Below are positions 1 to 8,245 of a DNA stretch of 64,000 nt, piece by piece. Both the position numbers and the translations under genes were made by a program. Below the pieces are notes generated by a model. It did no database searches and was not told the DNA's origin. It saw only the letters and a list, made by a program, of their open reading frames with translations. How positions within the stretch are numbered: position 1 is the stretch's first letter; every line of letters starts with the position of its first letter. Source of the stretch: CADCTP01 sp963849885 (GTDB taxonomy: Bacteria; Actinomycetota; Actinomycetes; Mycobacteriales; CADCTP01); contig CAWKIV010000008.1 of the NCBI GenBank assembly GCA_963849885.1, forward strand, positions 62,001 through 126,000. The letters run 5' to 3'.

Positions 1-177
1 GGTGGGGCTGGGGGTCGGGCTCGGCCTCGCCGCGGCCGGCGCGTCCGTCCCCCCGCCGCGGGAGGTGAGCAGCGCGGCCGCCACGGCCAGCACGATGACC
101 AGGACGCCGCCCCCGACCAGCGCGCCGCGGAGCCGGCGCCGCGCCGCCACCGCCCCCGGCCCCGGCCCCGTCTCCAT
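1..177 (-). CDS. Membrane-anchored hypothetical protein, N-terminal part (cut by window edge)
   Basis: The reading frame starts with ATG at 177-175 and stays open to the left edge, giving 59 residues. After about 20 residues rich in Arg, Gly and Ala there is one hydrophobic stretch (GGGVLVIVLAVAAALLT), followed by a Gly/Ala/Pro/Ser/Thr-rich segment. This is the layout of a single-pass membrane protein with a flexible outer linker. Its start lies 9 bases after the trpS stop on the same strand, so it may be co-transcribed with trpS. The functional domain lies outside the window, so no function is assigned. Confidence 0.5.
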   Translation of the reverse strand, partial: METGPGPGAVAARRRLRGALVGGGVLVIVLAVAAALLTSRGGGTDAPAAARPSPTPSPT

Positions 178-186
178 GAGGTCAGA

Positions 187-1373
187 CTAAGCACCTATCC
201 GGTGTGGTGCCCGGCTCCGGACGGCGCAGCCGGTCCGGAGGTCCGACCCGTAGCTCATGCCCATGGCGTCCCGGACGGTGCGCAAGGTGCGGTCGGCGAC
301 GGCGTTCGCGTGCTCGTTGCCGGCCCGCAGGACGTCCCGCAGGTGGTCGTCGGCGCCGGCCAGCGCCCGCCGGCGCTCCCGCAGCGGCCGCAGGTGCTCG
401 TTGACCGCCTCGGTGACCACCCGCTTGAGCACCGCGGCGCCGCCGTCGCCGATCTCCTCGGCCAGCGCCTCGGGCGATGTGCCGGCGCAGAGCGCCGCGG
501 TCAGCAGCAGGCTGGACACCTCCGGCCGGTGGACCGGGTCGTAGGTGATGCGCCGCTCGGCGTCGGTCCGGGCCGACCGGATCAGCCGGGCGGTCTCGTC
601 CTCGCCGGCTCGCAGCATGATCGCGTTGCCGGCGCTCTTGCCCATCTTCGCCCCGTCGGTGCCCAGCAGCAGGGGAGCGGCCGACAGCAGCGCCTCCGGC
701 TCGCTCAGCACGGCCCGGCCGGCGCCGTAGCGGTCGTTGAAGCGCCGCGCGATCAGGCGGGTGGCCTCCAGGTGCGGCAGCTGGTCCTGGCCGACGGGCA
801 CGAGGTTGGCGCCGCAGAAGAGGATGTCGGCGGCCTGGTGCACCGGGTAGGTGAGCAGCAGCCCGCTCATGCTCCGCCCGCCGGTGGCCGCCGCCTCGGC
901 CTTGACGGTGGGGTTGCGCTCCAGCTCGGCGACGCTGACCAGGCTCAGGAACGGCAGCAGCAGCTGGTTCAGGGCGGGCACCGCGCTGTGGGTGAAGACC
1001 GTCGCGCCGTTGCCCGCCGGGTGGTGCCGCCGCGGGGCACGATGCCGGCGGCCAGGTAGTCCAGCAGCAGCTCGCGCACGGTGCCGCGCACGTCGCCGGC
1101 CACGTCCCGGTCGGTGATGACCTGGTAGTCGGCGATCACCAGGAACACCTCGACGCCGGCGGCCTGCAGGCGCACCCGGTTGGCCAGGGTCCCGACGTAG
1201 TGGCCCAGGTGCAGCGGGCCGGTGGGGCGGTCGCCGGTCAGCACCCGGAAGCGGTCCGGGGCGGCGGCGATCTGCCGCTCCAGCTCGGCACTGCGCCGCT
1301 GGGCGGCCGCCACCGAGGCCGTCGCCGCCGGGGCCGTCGGGTCCGTCGGCGCGCCGGAGGTGGGGTGGGTCAT
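187..1373 (-). pseudogene. trpS: Tryptophanyl-tRNA synthetase, interrupted by one frameshift
   Basis: Charges tRNA-Trp in the cytoplasm. The N-terminal part (969-1373) has the class I HIGH-type motif HLGH at residues 55-58 within TGPLHLGHYVG. The C-terminal part (187 to about 1000) has the KMSKS-type motif KMGKS and the typical segment VPALNQLLLPFLSLV. The two parts are in different frames. Around 1005-1030 one extra base (or two missing) separates AAGIVPR from TVFTHSAVPALNQ, and the local sequence is longer than in relatives. All motifs are otherwise intact, so a sequencing indel is as likely as true inactivation. The ATG start at 1373 follows AGGAG, which is buried in a hairpin. The Trp-Trp leader resembles the arrangement known for the inducible, indolmycin-resistant trpS of Streptomyces. 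Confidence 0.8.
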
Positions 1374-1377
1374 CGGT

Positions 1378-1462
1378 GCTCCTCAGCGTGAGGAGCCGCC
1401 CACCGCTCCGGGCCGGGTGCCGTCCGGTGGCACCAGTCCGAGCCGCCGTGGGCAGCTCGGAC
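1378..1462 (-). promoter_or_regulatory. trpS attenuator: three leader hairpins, one sequestering the ribosome binding site
   Basis: On the minus strand, between the leader peptide and trpS, lie three hairpins. Hairpin A (1462-1436) pairs GTCCGAGC with GCTCGGAC. Hairpin B (1434-1416) pairs GGTGCC with GGCACC. Hairpin C (1396-1378) pairs GCTCCTCA with TGAGGAGC around a CGC loop. The 3' arm of C is the Shine-Dalgarno of trpS, four bases before its ATG. An alternative pairing of GGAGC (1409-1405) with GCTCC (1396-1392) would open C and free the site. I infer attenuation by ribosome stalling at the Trp codons; whether control is translational or transcriptional is not settled by sequence. Confidence 0.65.
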
Positions 1463-1483
1463 GAGTCCGGTACGCAGCCGCCG

Positions 1484-1522
1484 CTACAGCGGCCGCCACC
1501 AGGTGCGCGAGATCGTCAGCAC
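1484..1522 (-). CDS. trpS leader peptide with tandem Trp codons
   Basis: A 13-codon frame reads (V/M)LTISRTWWRPL-stop, with two adjacent TGG codons at positions 8 and 9. A purine stretch (GAGGG) directly abuts this GTG, which is closer than a normal ribosome site. An in-frame GTG at 1543-1541 is an alternative start. Trp is a rare residue, so a WW pair in a tiny frame 110 bases upstream of trpS, followed by hairpins, is the hallmark of ribosome-mediated attenuation. Trp-rich leaders are established for trp and trpS genes in Streptomyces. Confidence 0.72.
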   Translation of the reverse strand: MLTISRTWWRPL

Positions 1523-1628
1523 CCCTCGACCATACGCCGCCACCGGGCCGCGACCGTGTTCCGCGGCCGCCGACGCCGGCGCCGGGGCACACTCGGTCCA
1601 CCAGGACGCCGACCCGAGGAGGTTCGCC

Positions 1629-3017
1629 GTGCCCGTCCGCGCCGACCGGCTCGTGCTCTACGGCATCACCGGCGACCTGGCCAAGAAGCTGGTGCTGCCG
1701 GCGCTCTACCGGCTCACCGTGACCGGGCAGGTGGACACGCCCGTCGTCGGCGTCGCGCGCACCGACTGGGACCTCGACACCCTGCGGCAGCACGTCCGGG
1801 ACTGCGTCACCGAGGCCGAGGGGGCCCACCCGGACGGGGCCGCGCTGGCCGCGCTGACCGACCGGATCAGCCTGGTCGCGGGCGACTTCAGCGACCCCGG
1901 GATGTTCGACCGGCTGCGCGCGGAGGTGGGCGGGGCCCGGTTCCTCGCCCACTACCTGGCCGTGCCGCCGTCGCTGTTCGCCACCGTGGCCGCCGGGATC
2001 GCCGGCGCCGGCCTGGTCGGTAACGCCCGGCTGGTGGTGGAGAAGCCGTTCGGCCACGACCGGGCGTCGGCCCAGCAGCTGGACGAGGAGCTGCACCGCT
2101 CGTTCCCGGAGGACCGGCTGTTCCGCGTCGACCACTACCTGGGCAAGGAGCCGGTCGAGGACCTGACGGTGTTCCGGTTCGCGAACGCGATCCTCGAGCC
2201 GGTGTGGAACCGCACGGTGGTCCGCCGGATCCAGGTGACCATGGCGGAGTCGTTCGACGTCGCCGACCGGGGCGCCTTCTACGACGGCGTCGGCACGATC
2301 CGGGACGTGGTGCAGAACCACCTGCTCCAGGTGCTGGCGTACACGATGATGGAGCCGCCGGTCTCGGACGACGCGGACGCGCAGCGGGACGAGAAGGTCA
2401 AGCTGCTCAAGGCGGTCCGCACGCCCGGCGCCGACGACCTGGTGCGCGGCCGGTACGACGGCTACCTGGACACGCCCGGGGTGCGGCCGGGCTCCACCAC
2501 GGAGACGTACGTGGCGCTCCGGCTGGAGGTGGCCAACTGGCGCTGGGCGGGCGTGCCGGTGCTGCTGCGGGCCGGCAAGTGCCTGGCCGAGACCCTGCTG
2601 GAGATCGTGGTGGAGTTCCGGCACCCGCCGGCCCAGCTCTTCCGGGACACCGCCGGTGGGCCGCCGGCGCGCAACCTGCTCCGGCTCCGGTTGCAGCCGC
2701 AGCCGCAGCTGACCTTCGAGCTGCAGGCGAAGGAGCCCGGCCGGGACGCCACCCGGACCATCCCCGTCGCGGTCGACTTCACCCGCTCGCTCGGGCACAT
2801 GGCGGAGGCGTACGAGCGGATCCTGGCCGACGCGATCAGCGGCGACCCGCGGCACTTCGCCCGCCGGGACACCGTCGACCAGGCGTGGCGGATCGTCGAC
2901 CCGCTGCTCGACCGGACCGACGCCCCGCTGCCCTACCCGCGGGGCTCGTGGGGGCCGGCGGCCGCGAACGCGCTCGCGCCGGACGGGTCGTGGCTGCCGC
3001 CGGTCCCGCCGCCCTGA
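1629..3017 (+). CDS. zwf: Glucose-6-phosphate dehydrogenase
   Basis: Oxidises glucose-6-phosphate to 6-phosphogluconolactone with NADP, the entry step of the pentose phosphate pathway. The 462-residue protein carries the N-terminal dinucleotide motif GITGDLAKK (residues 12-20), VVEKPFGHD, the substrate-site motif RVDHYLGKE, and later YDGVGTIRDVVQNH. The GTG start at 1629 is chosen because GAGGAGG precedes it; the frame opens further upstream without a better site. It is divergent from trpS and converges on the protease gene with a 7-base gap. It is not adjacent to the usual partners (opcA, tal, tkt), so it may be a second, non-operonic copy. Confidence 0.9.
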   Translation: MPVRADRLVLYGITGDLAKKLVLPALYRLTVTGQVDTPVVGVARTDWDLDTLRQHVRDCVTEAEGAHPDGAALAALTDRISLVAGDFSDPGMFDRLRAEVGGARFLAHYLAVPPSLFATVAAGIAGAGLVGNARLVVEKPFGHDRASAQQLDEELHRSFPEDRLFRVDHYLGKEPVEDLTVFRFANAILEPVWNRTVVRRIQVTMAESFDVADRGAFYDGVGTIRDVVQNHLLQVLAYTMMEPPVSDDADAQRDEKVKLLKAVRTPGADDLVRGRYDGYLDTPGVRPGSTTETYVALRLEVANWRWAGVPVLLRAGKCLAETLLEIVVEFRHPPAQLFRDTAGGPPARNLLRLRLQPQPQLTFELQAKEPGRDATRTIPVAVDFTRSLGHMAEAYERILADAISGDPRHFARRDTVDQAWRIVDPLLDRTDAPLPYPRGSWGPAAANALAPDGSWLPPVPPP

Positions 3018-3024
3018 CCCGCGC

Positions 3025-3798
3025 TCAGGCCCGGACCGCGCGGCGGTAGAGCCGCTGCACGTCGGCCCCGAAGTACGGGCTGTAGGACACGTCGTCGGTG
3101 TCGCCGCCCTGCTGGTAGCCGCCGATCACGCCGACCACCGTCCCGGTCCGGCCGGCCGGGTCGACGTCGACCAGCCAGGGCGAGCCGCTGGTGCCGGTCC
3201 GGTAGCCGGTGCAGGCGACCCGGCGCTGGGTGGCGCTCTGGGCGGTCATGGTGCCCAGACAGGCCAGCGGGTCGGCGGCGCCGTCCGGGTAGCCGACCAG
3301 CCGGACGGCGCCCCGGCTCGGCACGTCGAAGGCGATCCGCTGCGCGCCGACGACGTCGGAGAGGCGGCCGTCGCGGGGTGCGAGCTCCAGGAAGGCGACG
3401 TCCAGGTCGGGATCCCCGCGGTCGGTCCAGCGCGGGTCGACCGTCACCCCGACCACCTTCCACCGGCCGTACGGGGCGGCCCCGCGCTGGTAGGCCGGCG
3501 CGTACTCGAGGTCGGCCCGGGGCGCGGCGCCGGGACCGGGCACCACGCAGTGCGCGGCGGTCACCACCAGGTCGACGGTGCCGCCGCGGACGACGGAGCC
3601 GGAGCAGAAGGGACCGCGACCCGACCGGAACAGCGCGCCGGCATGGCGGGCATCCGCCGCGGAGGCCACCCGGCCGATCCCGTCCGGCGTGGACGGCGCG
3701 GACGCGGCGGTCGACGGCGCCGGGGTCGTCGCCGGAGTGCAGGCGCCGGCGAGCAGCGCCGCGGCGAGGCCCAGGGCCGCGCGCCACCTCCGCACCAC
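3025..3798 (-). CDS. Secreted trypsin-like serine protease (lipoprotein-like signal)
   Basis: A 257-residue protein starting at tandem GTG codons (3798 or 3795). Residues 1-20 form a signal with basic start, Leu/Ala core and a lipobox-like LLAGAC. A Thr/Ala/Pro/Ser linker follows. The catalytic triad of the chymotrypsin fold is visible: His in TAAHC, Asp in DLDVAFLEL and Ser in GTSGSPW. It is probably anchored outside the membrane and cuts peptides; its substrate is unknown. It is convergent with zwf. Confidence 0.82.
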   Translation of the reverse strand: MVRRWRAALGLAAALLAGACTPATTPAPSTAASAPSTPDGIGRVASAADARHAGALFRSGRGPFCSGSVVRGGTVDLVVTAAHCVVPGPGAAPRADLEYAPAYQRGAAPYGRWKVVGVTVDPRWTDRGDPDLDVAFLELAPRDGRLSDVVGAQRIAFDVPSRGAVRLVGYPDGAADPLACLGTMTAQSATQRRVACTGYRTGTSGSPWLVDVDPAGRTGTVVGVIGGYQQGGDTDDVSYSPYFGADVQRLYRRAVRA

Positions 3799-3842
3799 TC
3801 GAACGTACCGGCCCGCCGGGGCCGCTCGTCCCCGGCCCGGGG

Positions 3843-4007
3843 CTAGTCGGCGCCGACCATCTCCGGGTGGGCTCGCTCGTAGTGCTTGGTCAGCACGACG
3901 CTGGCCTCGCCGGGTCGGTGGGCGACCGTCTGCCGGCAGACCGCACAGCGGACCAGGGGGAGATGGGTCACCGTGACCGGGGAATGGGCGCGGGTGGAGT
4001 TGCTCAT
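3843..4007 (-). CDS. Small zinc-ribbon/C2H2-like hypothetical protein
   Basis: A 54-residue protein starting at ATG 4007. It contains CAVC followed by a basic stretch and H-Y-E-R-A-H near the end, a CxxC...HxxxxH pattern able to bind one zinc ion. Only this small frame has coding character; the frame continues open upstream but without plausible content. Similar small zinc-finger proteins occur widely in actinomycetes without known role. It is divergent from sixA, whose start is 84 bases away, so the two share a promoter region. Confidence 0.6.
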   Translation of the reverse strand: MSNSTRAHSPVTVTHLPLVRCAVCRQTVAHRPGEASVVLTKHYERAHPEMVGAD

Positions 4008-4091
4008 CGGGTTCCATCCTGCCAGCGGTCGCGGCGGACCGCCCGGCCGCGGCGACGCGGAGTCCTGGCCGGTACCTGACAGACTCGCGCG

Positions 4092-4589
4092 GTGACGACA
4101 CGGCAGCTCGTACTGATCCGGCACGCCAAGGCGGGGGGCGGTGCCGTCGACCGGGACCGGCCGCTGGCCGACCGGGGCGTCGCCGAGGCGCCGGCGGTCG
4201 GCCGGTGGTTGGCCGCGCGGCGGATCGCCCCGGACCGGGTGGTGGTGTCCCCGGCCCGCCGGGCGCGGCGGACCTGGGACCTGGTCGCCGACGAGGTGGG
4301 TGCGGCGGCGGAGCCGGTGGTCGACGAGCGGGTCTACGCCAACACCGTCGAGGACCTGCTGGAGATCGTCCGGGAGACCCCCGCCGCGGTCACGACCCTC
4401 GCCCTCGTCGGGCACAACCCGGGCATCCAGGAGCTGGCCGTCATGCTCGACGACGGGCGCGGGGACGACGCCGGCCGCGCGAAGCTGGCGGATAAGTATC
4501 CGACCAGCGGCGTCGCCGTCTTCGACGTCGGCGACCCCTGGTCCGAGGTCGCCTCCGCGACGCTGAGCAGCTTCGCCGCGCCGCGCTGA
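4092..4589 (+). CDS. sixA: SixA-type phosphohistidine phosphatase
   Basis: A 165-residue member of the histidine phosphatase superfamily. The catalytic RHG-type motif is LIRHAKA at residues 7-13, with a second catalytic His in LVGHNPG. The family removes phosphate from phosphohistidine on signalling proteins. The GTG start at 4092 has no clear Shine-Dalgarno. Length matches the family. The PTS or histidine kinase partner is not visible nearby. Confidence 0.82.
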   Translation: MTTRQLVLIRHAKAGGGAVDRDRPLADRGVAEAPAVGRWLAARRIAPDRVVVSPARRARRTWDLVADEVGAAAEPVVDERVYANTVEDLLEIVRETPAAVTTLALVGHNPGIQELAVMLDDGRGDDAGRAKLADKYPTSGVAVFDVGDPWSEVASATLSSFAAPR

Positions 4590-4607
4590 CGCCGGCGCCG
4601 CGACCGC

Positions 4608-5447
4608 TCAGGTGCCGCGGCGGCGGACGGCGGCGGCCAGGGCCAGCCGCATCGCCTCCACCGGGGCGGCGCGGCCGGTCATCAGCTCGACCTGGACGAC
4701 GGCCTGGTGCAGCAGCATGGCCAGCCCGCTGACCACCCGGCAGCCGGCCGAGCCCGCGGCGGCGGCGAACGGCGTCGGCCACGGCGCGTAGACCACGTCG
4801 AGCACCACGGCGCCCGGTGCCCAGCGGTCGCACCGCAGCCCGTCCGCGGCACCGCCGGGCAGCGTGGAGATCACCAGGTCGGCCTCGGGCAGCGACCGCT
4901 CCGGCAGGCCGCCGCGGAGCACCGGCCGCATGCCCAGCCGCTCGGCCGCGGCCCGCAGGTCGCCGGTCCGGGCCGGGTCGCGCACCAGCACGGTCGGCTC
5001 GGTCCCGCCGAGCTCCCGGACCGCGGCCAGCGCGGACCGGGCCGTCCCGCCGGCGCCGAGCACGACCGCGCGGCCGGCCTTCTCCACGCCGGCCTCCCGC
5101 AGCGCCGCGACGATGCCCGCCACGTCGGTGTTGTCGGCCCGGCGGCGGCGGCCCAGCACCAGCGTGTTGGCCGCGCCCACCGCGGCCGCCAGCGGCGACA
5201 CCTCGTCGGCCACCTCGAGCGCCACCCGCTTGAGCGGCATGGTCAGCGACAGGCCCGCCCACTCCGGCCCGAGGCCGGCGACGAAGCCGGGCAGCCCGGC
5301 CTCGTCACAGTCGACCCGCTCGTAGCGCCAGCCGGTCAGCCCGAGGGCGCGGTACGCCGCGGCGTGCAGGTCGGGGGAGAGCGAGTGCTCGACCGGCCGG
5401 CCGAGCACGGCCGCCCGCCGCGCACCGGCGCCCCCCTGCTCCGCCAC
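4608..5447 (-). CDS. aroE: Shikimate dehydrogenase
   Basis: Reduces 3-dehydroshikimate to shikimate with NADPH in aromatic amino acid synthesis. The 279 residues carry the substrate-binding start VLGRPVEHSLSP, the catalytic Lys in SLTMPLKR, the catalytic Asp in NTDVAG and the nucleotide loop GAGGTARS. It faces sixA with an 18-base gap and stands alone rather than next to other aro genes, as is common in actinomycetes. The 102 bases upstream are a low-complexity run of CCGCC/CGCCC units. Confidence 0.9.
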   Translation of the reverse strand: MAEQGGAGARRAAVLGRPVEHSLSPDLHAAAYRALGLTGWRYERVDCDEAGLPGFVAGLGPEWAGLSLTMPLKRVALEVADEVSPLAAAVGAANTLVLGRRRRADNTDVAGIVAALREAGVEKAGRAVVLGAGGTARSALAAVRELGGTEPTVLVRDPARTGDLRAAAERLGMRPVLRGGLPERSLPEADLVISTLPGGAADGLRCDRWAPGAVVLDVVYAPWPTPFAAAAGSAGCRVVSGLAMLLHQAVVQVELMTGRAAPVEAMRLALAAAVRRRGT

Positions 5448-5549
5448 GCGGTCAGTATGCCGCCCGCCCGCGCCGCCCGCCCGGGCCGCCCGCCCGCGCC
5501 GCCGGCCCGCGCCGGGCCGGCCGCCCGCGGCGGCGGGAGGCGCCGGGCG

Positions 5550-6518
5550 TCAGGGGGTGAGGAGGAGCTTGCCGGTGGTGCGGCGGCCGGCCAGGTCCTC
5601 GTGCGCCGCGGCGGCGTCGGCGAAGGAGTAGCTGCCGCCGATGCGCACCGTCAGCGTCCCGGCCGCGATCCAGCCGAACAGCTCGTCGGTCCGGGCCACC
5701 AGCTCGTCCCGGCCGGCGACGAAGTCGCCGAGCGTCGGGCGGGTGACCGACAGCGAGCCGCCGGTCATCAGCCGGGCCAGGTCCAGCGGCGGGACCGGAC
5801 CGCTCGCGGCGCCGTACAGGACCATCAGGCCGCGCCGCCGCAGCGCCCGCAGGCTGTCGTCGAAGGTCGCCCGGCCGACGCCGTCGTAGACCACGTGCGC
5901 ACCGGTGCCGCCGGTCACCTCCCGGACCACGTCGAGGAAGTCGCCGTAGCCGGTGACGTGCTGCGCCCCGGCCGCCCGGGCCAGCTCGGCCTTCCCGCCG
6001 CCGGAGGTGGTGGCCACCACGGTCCCGCCCCGCAGCCGGACGATCTGGGTGAGCAGCAGCCCGACGCCGCCGGCCGCCGCGTGCACGACGGCGACCTCAC
6101 CCTCGGCCACCGGCCAGGTGCTCGACGCGAGGTAGTGGGCGGTGCAGCCCTGCAGCATCACCGCGGCCGCGGTCGACACGTCGACCCCGGGCGGGACCGG
6201 GACGGCGCGCCCGGCCGGCACCACGACCTGCTCGGCGTAGCTGTCCGGCACGCCGGTCCAGGCCACCACGTCGCCGACGGCGATCCCGGTGACCTCGGCA
6301 CCGACCGCGCTGACCGTGCCGGCGCCTTCGGCCCCCAGCACGTACGGCGTCGGGCGGCCGTACGGCGGGCGGCCCTGCCGGCCGTAGATGTCCATGAAGT
6401 TGACCCCGGCGGCGGCGAGGTCGACGAGGACCTCACCCGGGCCCGGCGTGGGCGCCTCCCGGTCGACCAGCCGCAGCACCTCCGGCCCGCCCGGCTCGGA
6501 CACGATGACAGCACGCAT
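5550..6518 (-). CDS. NADPH:quinone oxidoreductase, zinc-free medium-chain dehydrogenase
   Basis: A 322-residue protein of the zeta-crystallin/QorA family. It begins MRAVIVSEPGG and shows the quinone reductase pattern GVNFMDIYGRQG, the NADPH-binding turn AAAGGVGLLL and VYDGVG. The zinc ligands of alcohol dehydrogenases are absent, as expected for quinone reductases. The start at 6518 fits the family N-terminus better than the upstream ATG at 6554. It is followed closely upstream by the VOC gene on the same strand, with which it may form an operon. Confidence 0.82.
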   Translation of the reverse strand: MRAVIVSEPGGPEVLRLVDREAPTPGPGEVLVDLAAAGVNFMDIYGRQGRPPYGRPTPYVLGAEGAGTVSAVGAEVTGIAVGDVVAWTGVPDSYAEQVVVPAGRAVPVPPGVDVSTAAAVMLQGCTAHYLASSTWPVAEGEVAVVHAAAGGVGLLLTQIVRLRGGTVVATTSGGGKAELARAAGAQHVTGYGDFLDVVREVTGGTGAHVVYDGVGRATFDDSLRALRRRGLMVLYGAASGPVPPLDLARLMTGGSLSVTRPTLGDFVAGRDELVARTDELFGWIAAGTLTVRIGGSYSFADAAAAHEDLAGRRTTGKLLLTP

Positions 6519-6573
6519 GAGCCGATCATGCTCGACCGCGGCGACCCCGGCCACCGCGGCCCCGGGCCGGCCG

Positions 6574-6957
6574 TCAGCCGCCGCTGCCGTACGGACGGGT
6601 GATGATCTCCAGGAAGTGCCCGCTCGGGTCCTCCCAGTACACGCCGCGGCCGCCGTCGTTGGTGTTGATCTCGCCGGGCCGGTTCCGCCCGGGATCGGCC
6701 CAGTACGGCAGCCCGCGCTCCTGGATGCGGCCGAAGATCTCGTCGAACTCCGGCTCGGCGACCAGGAACGCGTAGTGCTGCGGGCGCACCGTGCCGTGGT
6801 CGTCGGCGAAGTCCAGCGAGACCTCGTTGTCGACCTGCACGACCAGGAACGGGCCGAACGGCGTCGGCTCGGCCAGGCCGAGGATCTCGGCGAGGAACGT
6901 CGCCGACTCCCGCTTGTCGCGGACGTTCACGATGGTGTGGTTCAGCCGGACGGCCAT
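6574..6957 (-). CDS. VOC (glyoxalase/bleomycin resistance fold) family protein
   Basis: A 127-residue single-unit VOC protein. It has the typical LNHTIVNVRDK opening, YWEDPSGHFLEIITRPYG near the end, and candidate metal ligands His near the start and Glu in FLEI. The start at 6957 is supported by GGGAG upstream; an earlier ATG at 6984 is less likely. The substrate cannot be read from sequence. It lies just upstream of the quinone oxidoreductase on the same strand. Confidence 0.75.
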   Translation of the reverse strand: MAVRLNHTIVNVRDKRESATFLAEILGLAEPTPFGPFLVVQVDNEVSLDFADDHGTVRPQHYAFLVAEPEFDEIFGRIQERGLPYWADPGRNRPGEINTNDGGRGVYWEDPSGHFLEIITRPYGSGG

Positions 6958-7032
6958 CGCAGGCTCCCTCGTCGTACGCGGCACCTGAGGCGAATCTGCT
7001 CCTCGGCCCGTCCCCGCACAAGCGGGCGCTCC

Positions 7033-7068
7033 TATCCTGGCCGGATGAAGCTGGCCGTCGATGTCTGA
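7033..7068 (+). promoter_or_regulatory. -10 box and seven-codon upstream frame coupled to the flavin/PNPOx-type gene
   Basis: TATCCT at 7033-7038 fits the actinobacterial -10 pattern TANNNT. The predicted start of transcription, 6-7 bases later, coincides with ATG at 7045. That ATG opens a seven-codon frame, MKLAVDV-stop, whose TGA (7066-7068) overlaps the ATG (7061) of the next gene. The arrangement suggests a leaderless mini-frame that feeds ribosomes to the downstream start. Confidence 0.35.
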
Positions 7069-7549
7069 GCTGGCGGCCCACGCCCGGGCCCTCCTCGCCG
7101 CGAACCGCTACCTGACCCTCGGCACCGTCGACCCCGACGGCCACCCGTGGACCACCCCGGTCTACTTCGCGGCGGACGGCCTCCGGGAGTTCTACTGGGA
7201 GTCCACCACCGACGCCGAGCACTCCCGGCACCTGGCCGAGCGCCCGCGGGTCAGCCTCGTCGTCTTCGACTCCACGGTCCCGCCGTACCACGGTCGCGCC
7301 GTCTACGCGGTGGGGGAGGCGCGGGAGCTGTCCGGCCCCGACCTCGACCGCGCGCTGTCGGTCTACCCCCGGCCGGACGGCGACGGCTCCAGCCCGGTGG
7401 ACCGGGAGGAGGTCACCGCGCCGGCGGCGTACCGGATCTACCGGGCGACCGCGTCGGACCTGTGGGTGCTGTGCCCCCGCGAGCCGGGGCAGCCGTGCCC
7501 GCTGCACGGCCGCACCGGGGACCACCGGGCCCGGGTGCCGGTGGACTGA
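7061..7549 (+). CDS. Pyridoxamine 5'-phosphate oxidase-fold (split barrel) protein
   Basis: A 162-residue split-barrel flavin-type protein. The segment NRYLTLGTVDPDGHPWTTPVYF is the usual first strands of the family, followed by EFYWESTTDAEHSRHLAERPRVSLVVFD. Such proteins bind FMN, F420 or haem and reduce or oxidise small molecules; which one applies here is unknown. No clear Shine-Dalgarno precedes the ATG, in line with translation through the short upstream frame. Confidence 0.75.
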   Translation: MSELAAHARALLAANRYLTLGTVDPDGHPWTTPVYFAADGLREFYWESTTDAEHSRHLAERPRVSLVVFDSTVPPYHGRAVYAVGEARELSGPDLDRALSVYPRPDGDGSSPVDREEVTAPAAYRIYRATASDLWVLCPREPGQPCPLHGRTGDHRARVPVD

Positions 7550-7582
7550 GCGGGCGGCCACGCCGACCGCCGGGTCCGGGCG

Positions 7583-7948
7583 TCAGCCTGCTGCGGCGTC
7601 CCCGCCGCCGCCGCTCGCGCCGGCCCGGTCCCGGTGCTCGGGGGACCCGACGGCGAACATCGCGTCGAGCCCGGTGAGCTGGAGCAGCTTGAGCACGCGG
7701 GGCGGCACGCCGTCCAGGACCAGGCTCGTCCCGCGCTGCTCGGCCTGCTGCCGGGCGGTGATCAGGGCGGTGAGGCCCTGCGAGTCCATGAAGGTCACCG
7801 CCGACAGGTCGACGGTGACGACGGGGTGCTCGCGCACGGCGGCGAGCAGCTCCGCGCGCAGCTTCGGCGCGGTGTACGCGTCGACCTCGCCGGTGACGGC
7901 GACGCACACGCCGTCCGGGCGGCGGACCCGCTGGAGCGCGAAGTTCAT
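7583..7948 (-). CDS. STAS-domain anti-sigma factor antagonist
   Basis: A 121-residue SpoIIAA-like protein. It has VDLSAVTFMDSQGLTALI, where the Ser in MDSQG is the usual phosphorylation site, and a Gly/Ala-rich tail. The family frees a sigma factor by binding its anti-sigma kinase when unphosphorylated. The ATG at 7948 follows GGGGA; an in-frame ATG 27 bases upstream is an alternative. No kinase or sigma-B-type gene is adjacent; the PP2C phosphatase at 24-25.8 kb is a possible functional partner (inference). Confidence 0.82.
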   Translation of the reverse strand: MNFALQRVRRPDGVCVAVTGEVDAYTAPKLRAELLAAVREHPVVTVDLSAVTFMDSQGLTALITARQQAEQRGTSLVLDGVPPRVLKLLQLTGLDAMFAVGSPEHRDRAGASGGGGDAAAG

Positions 7949-8245
7949 GCCGCGGTCCCCGCGGCTGCTGGCCATCCCGACACGTCGACCTCCCGCGCCG
8001 GCAGGGCCTGCCGGCTCACACCCCGAACGGTCCTCCGGACCCCCGGCCGGCCGGAGGCTCCGGACGGCACGACGGGTCGGCTCGCCGGCCCGTCCCCGTG
8101 GTGCGGGACCGGGCCGTCGACTACGGGACCGCGCCGGTCCGCCCGGATGACGCGACCCGGCCGGTGTCCTTTCCGGGGCGGTCCCGTTCGTCCTCATGGT
8201 GAGATCCGGGCGACGGGCCCGGGCCGCCGAGGAAGGACCGCCGCC
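7949..8245. other. Non-coding stretch between divergent genes
   Basis: This 297-base stretch separates the divergent STAS and YCII genes. I see no frame with convincing coding character. GGAAGG at 8231-8236 is the ribosome site of the YCII gene. Promoters for both genes must lie here, but none stands out. Confidence 0.4.

Noticed and set aside
1416..1436. GGTGGCACC on the plus strand resembles the T-box core GGTGGNACC.
   Set aside because: It is one arm of a hairpin on the opposite strand, the specifier stem is missing, and the downstream plus-strand gene is zwf, not an amino-acid gene.
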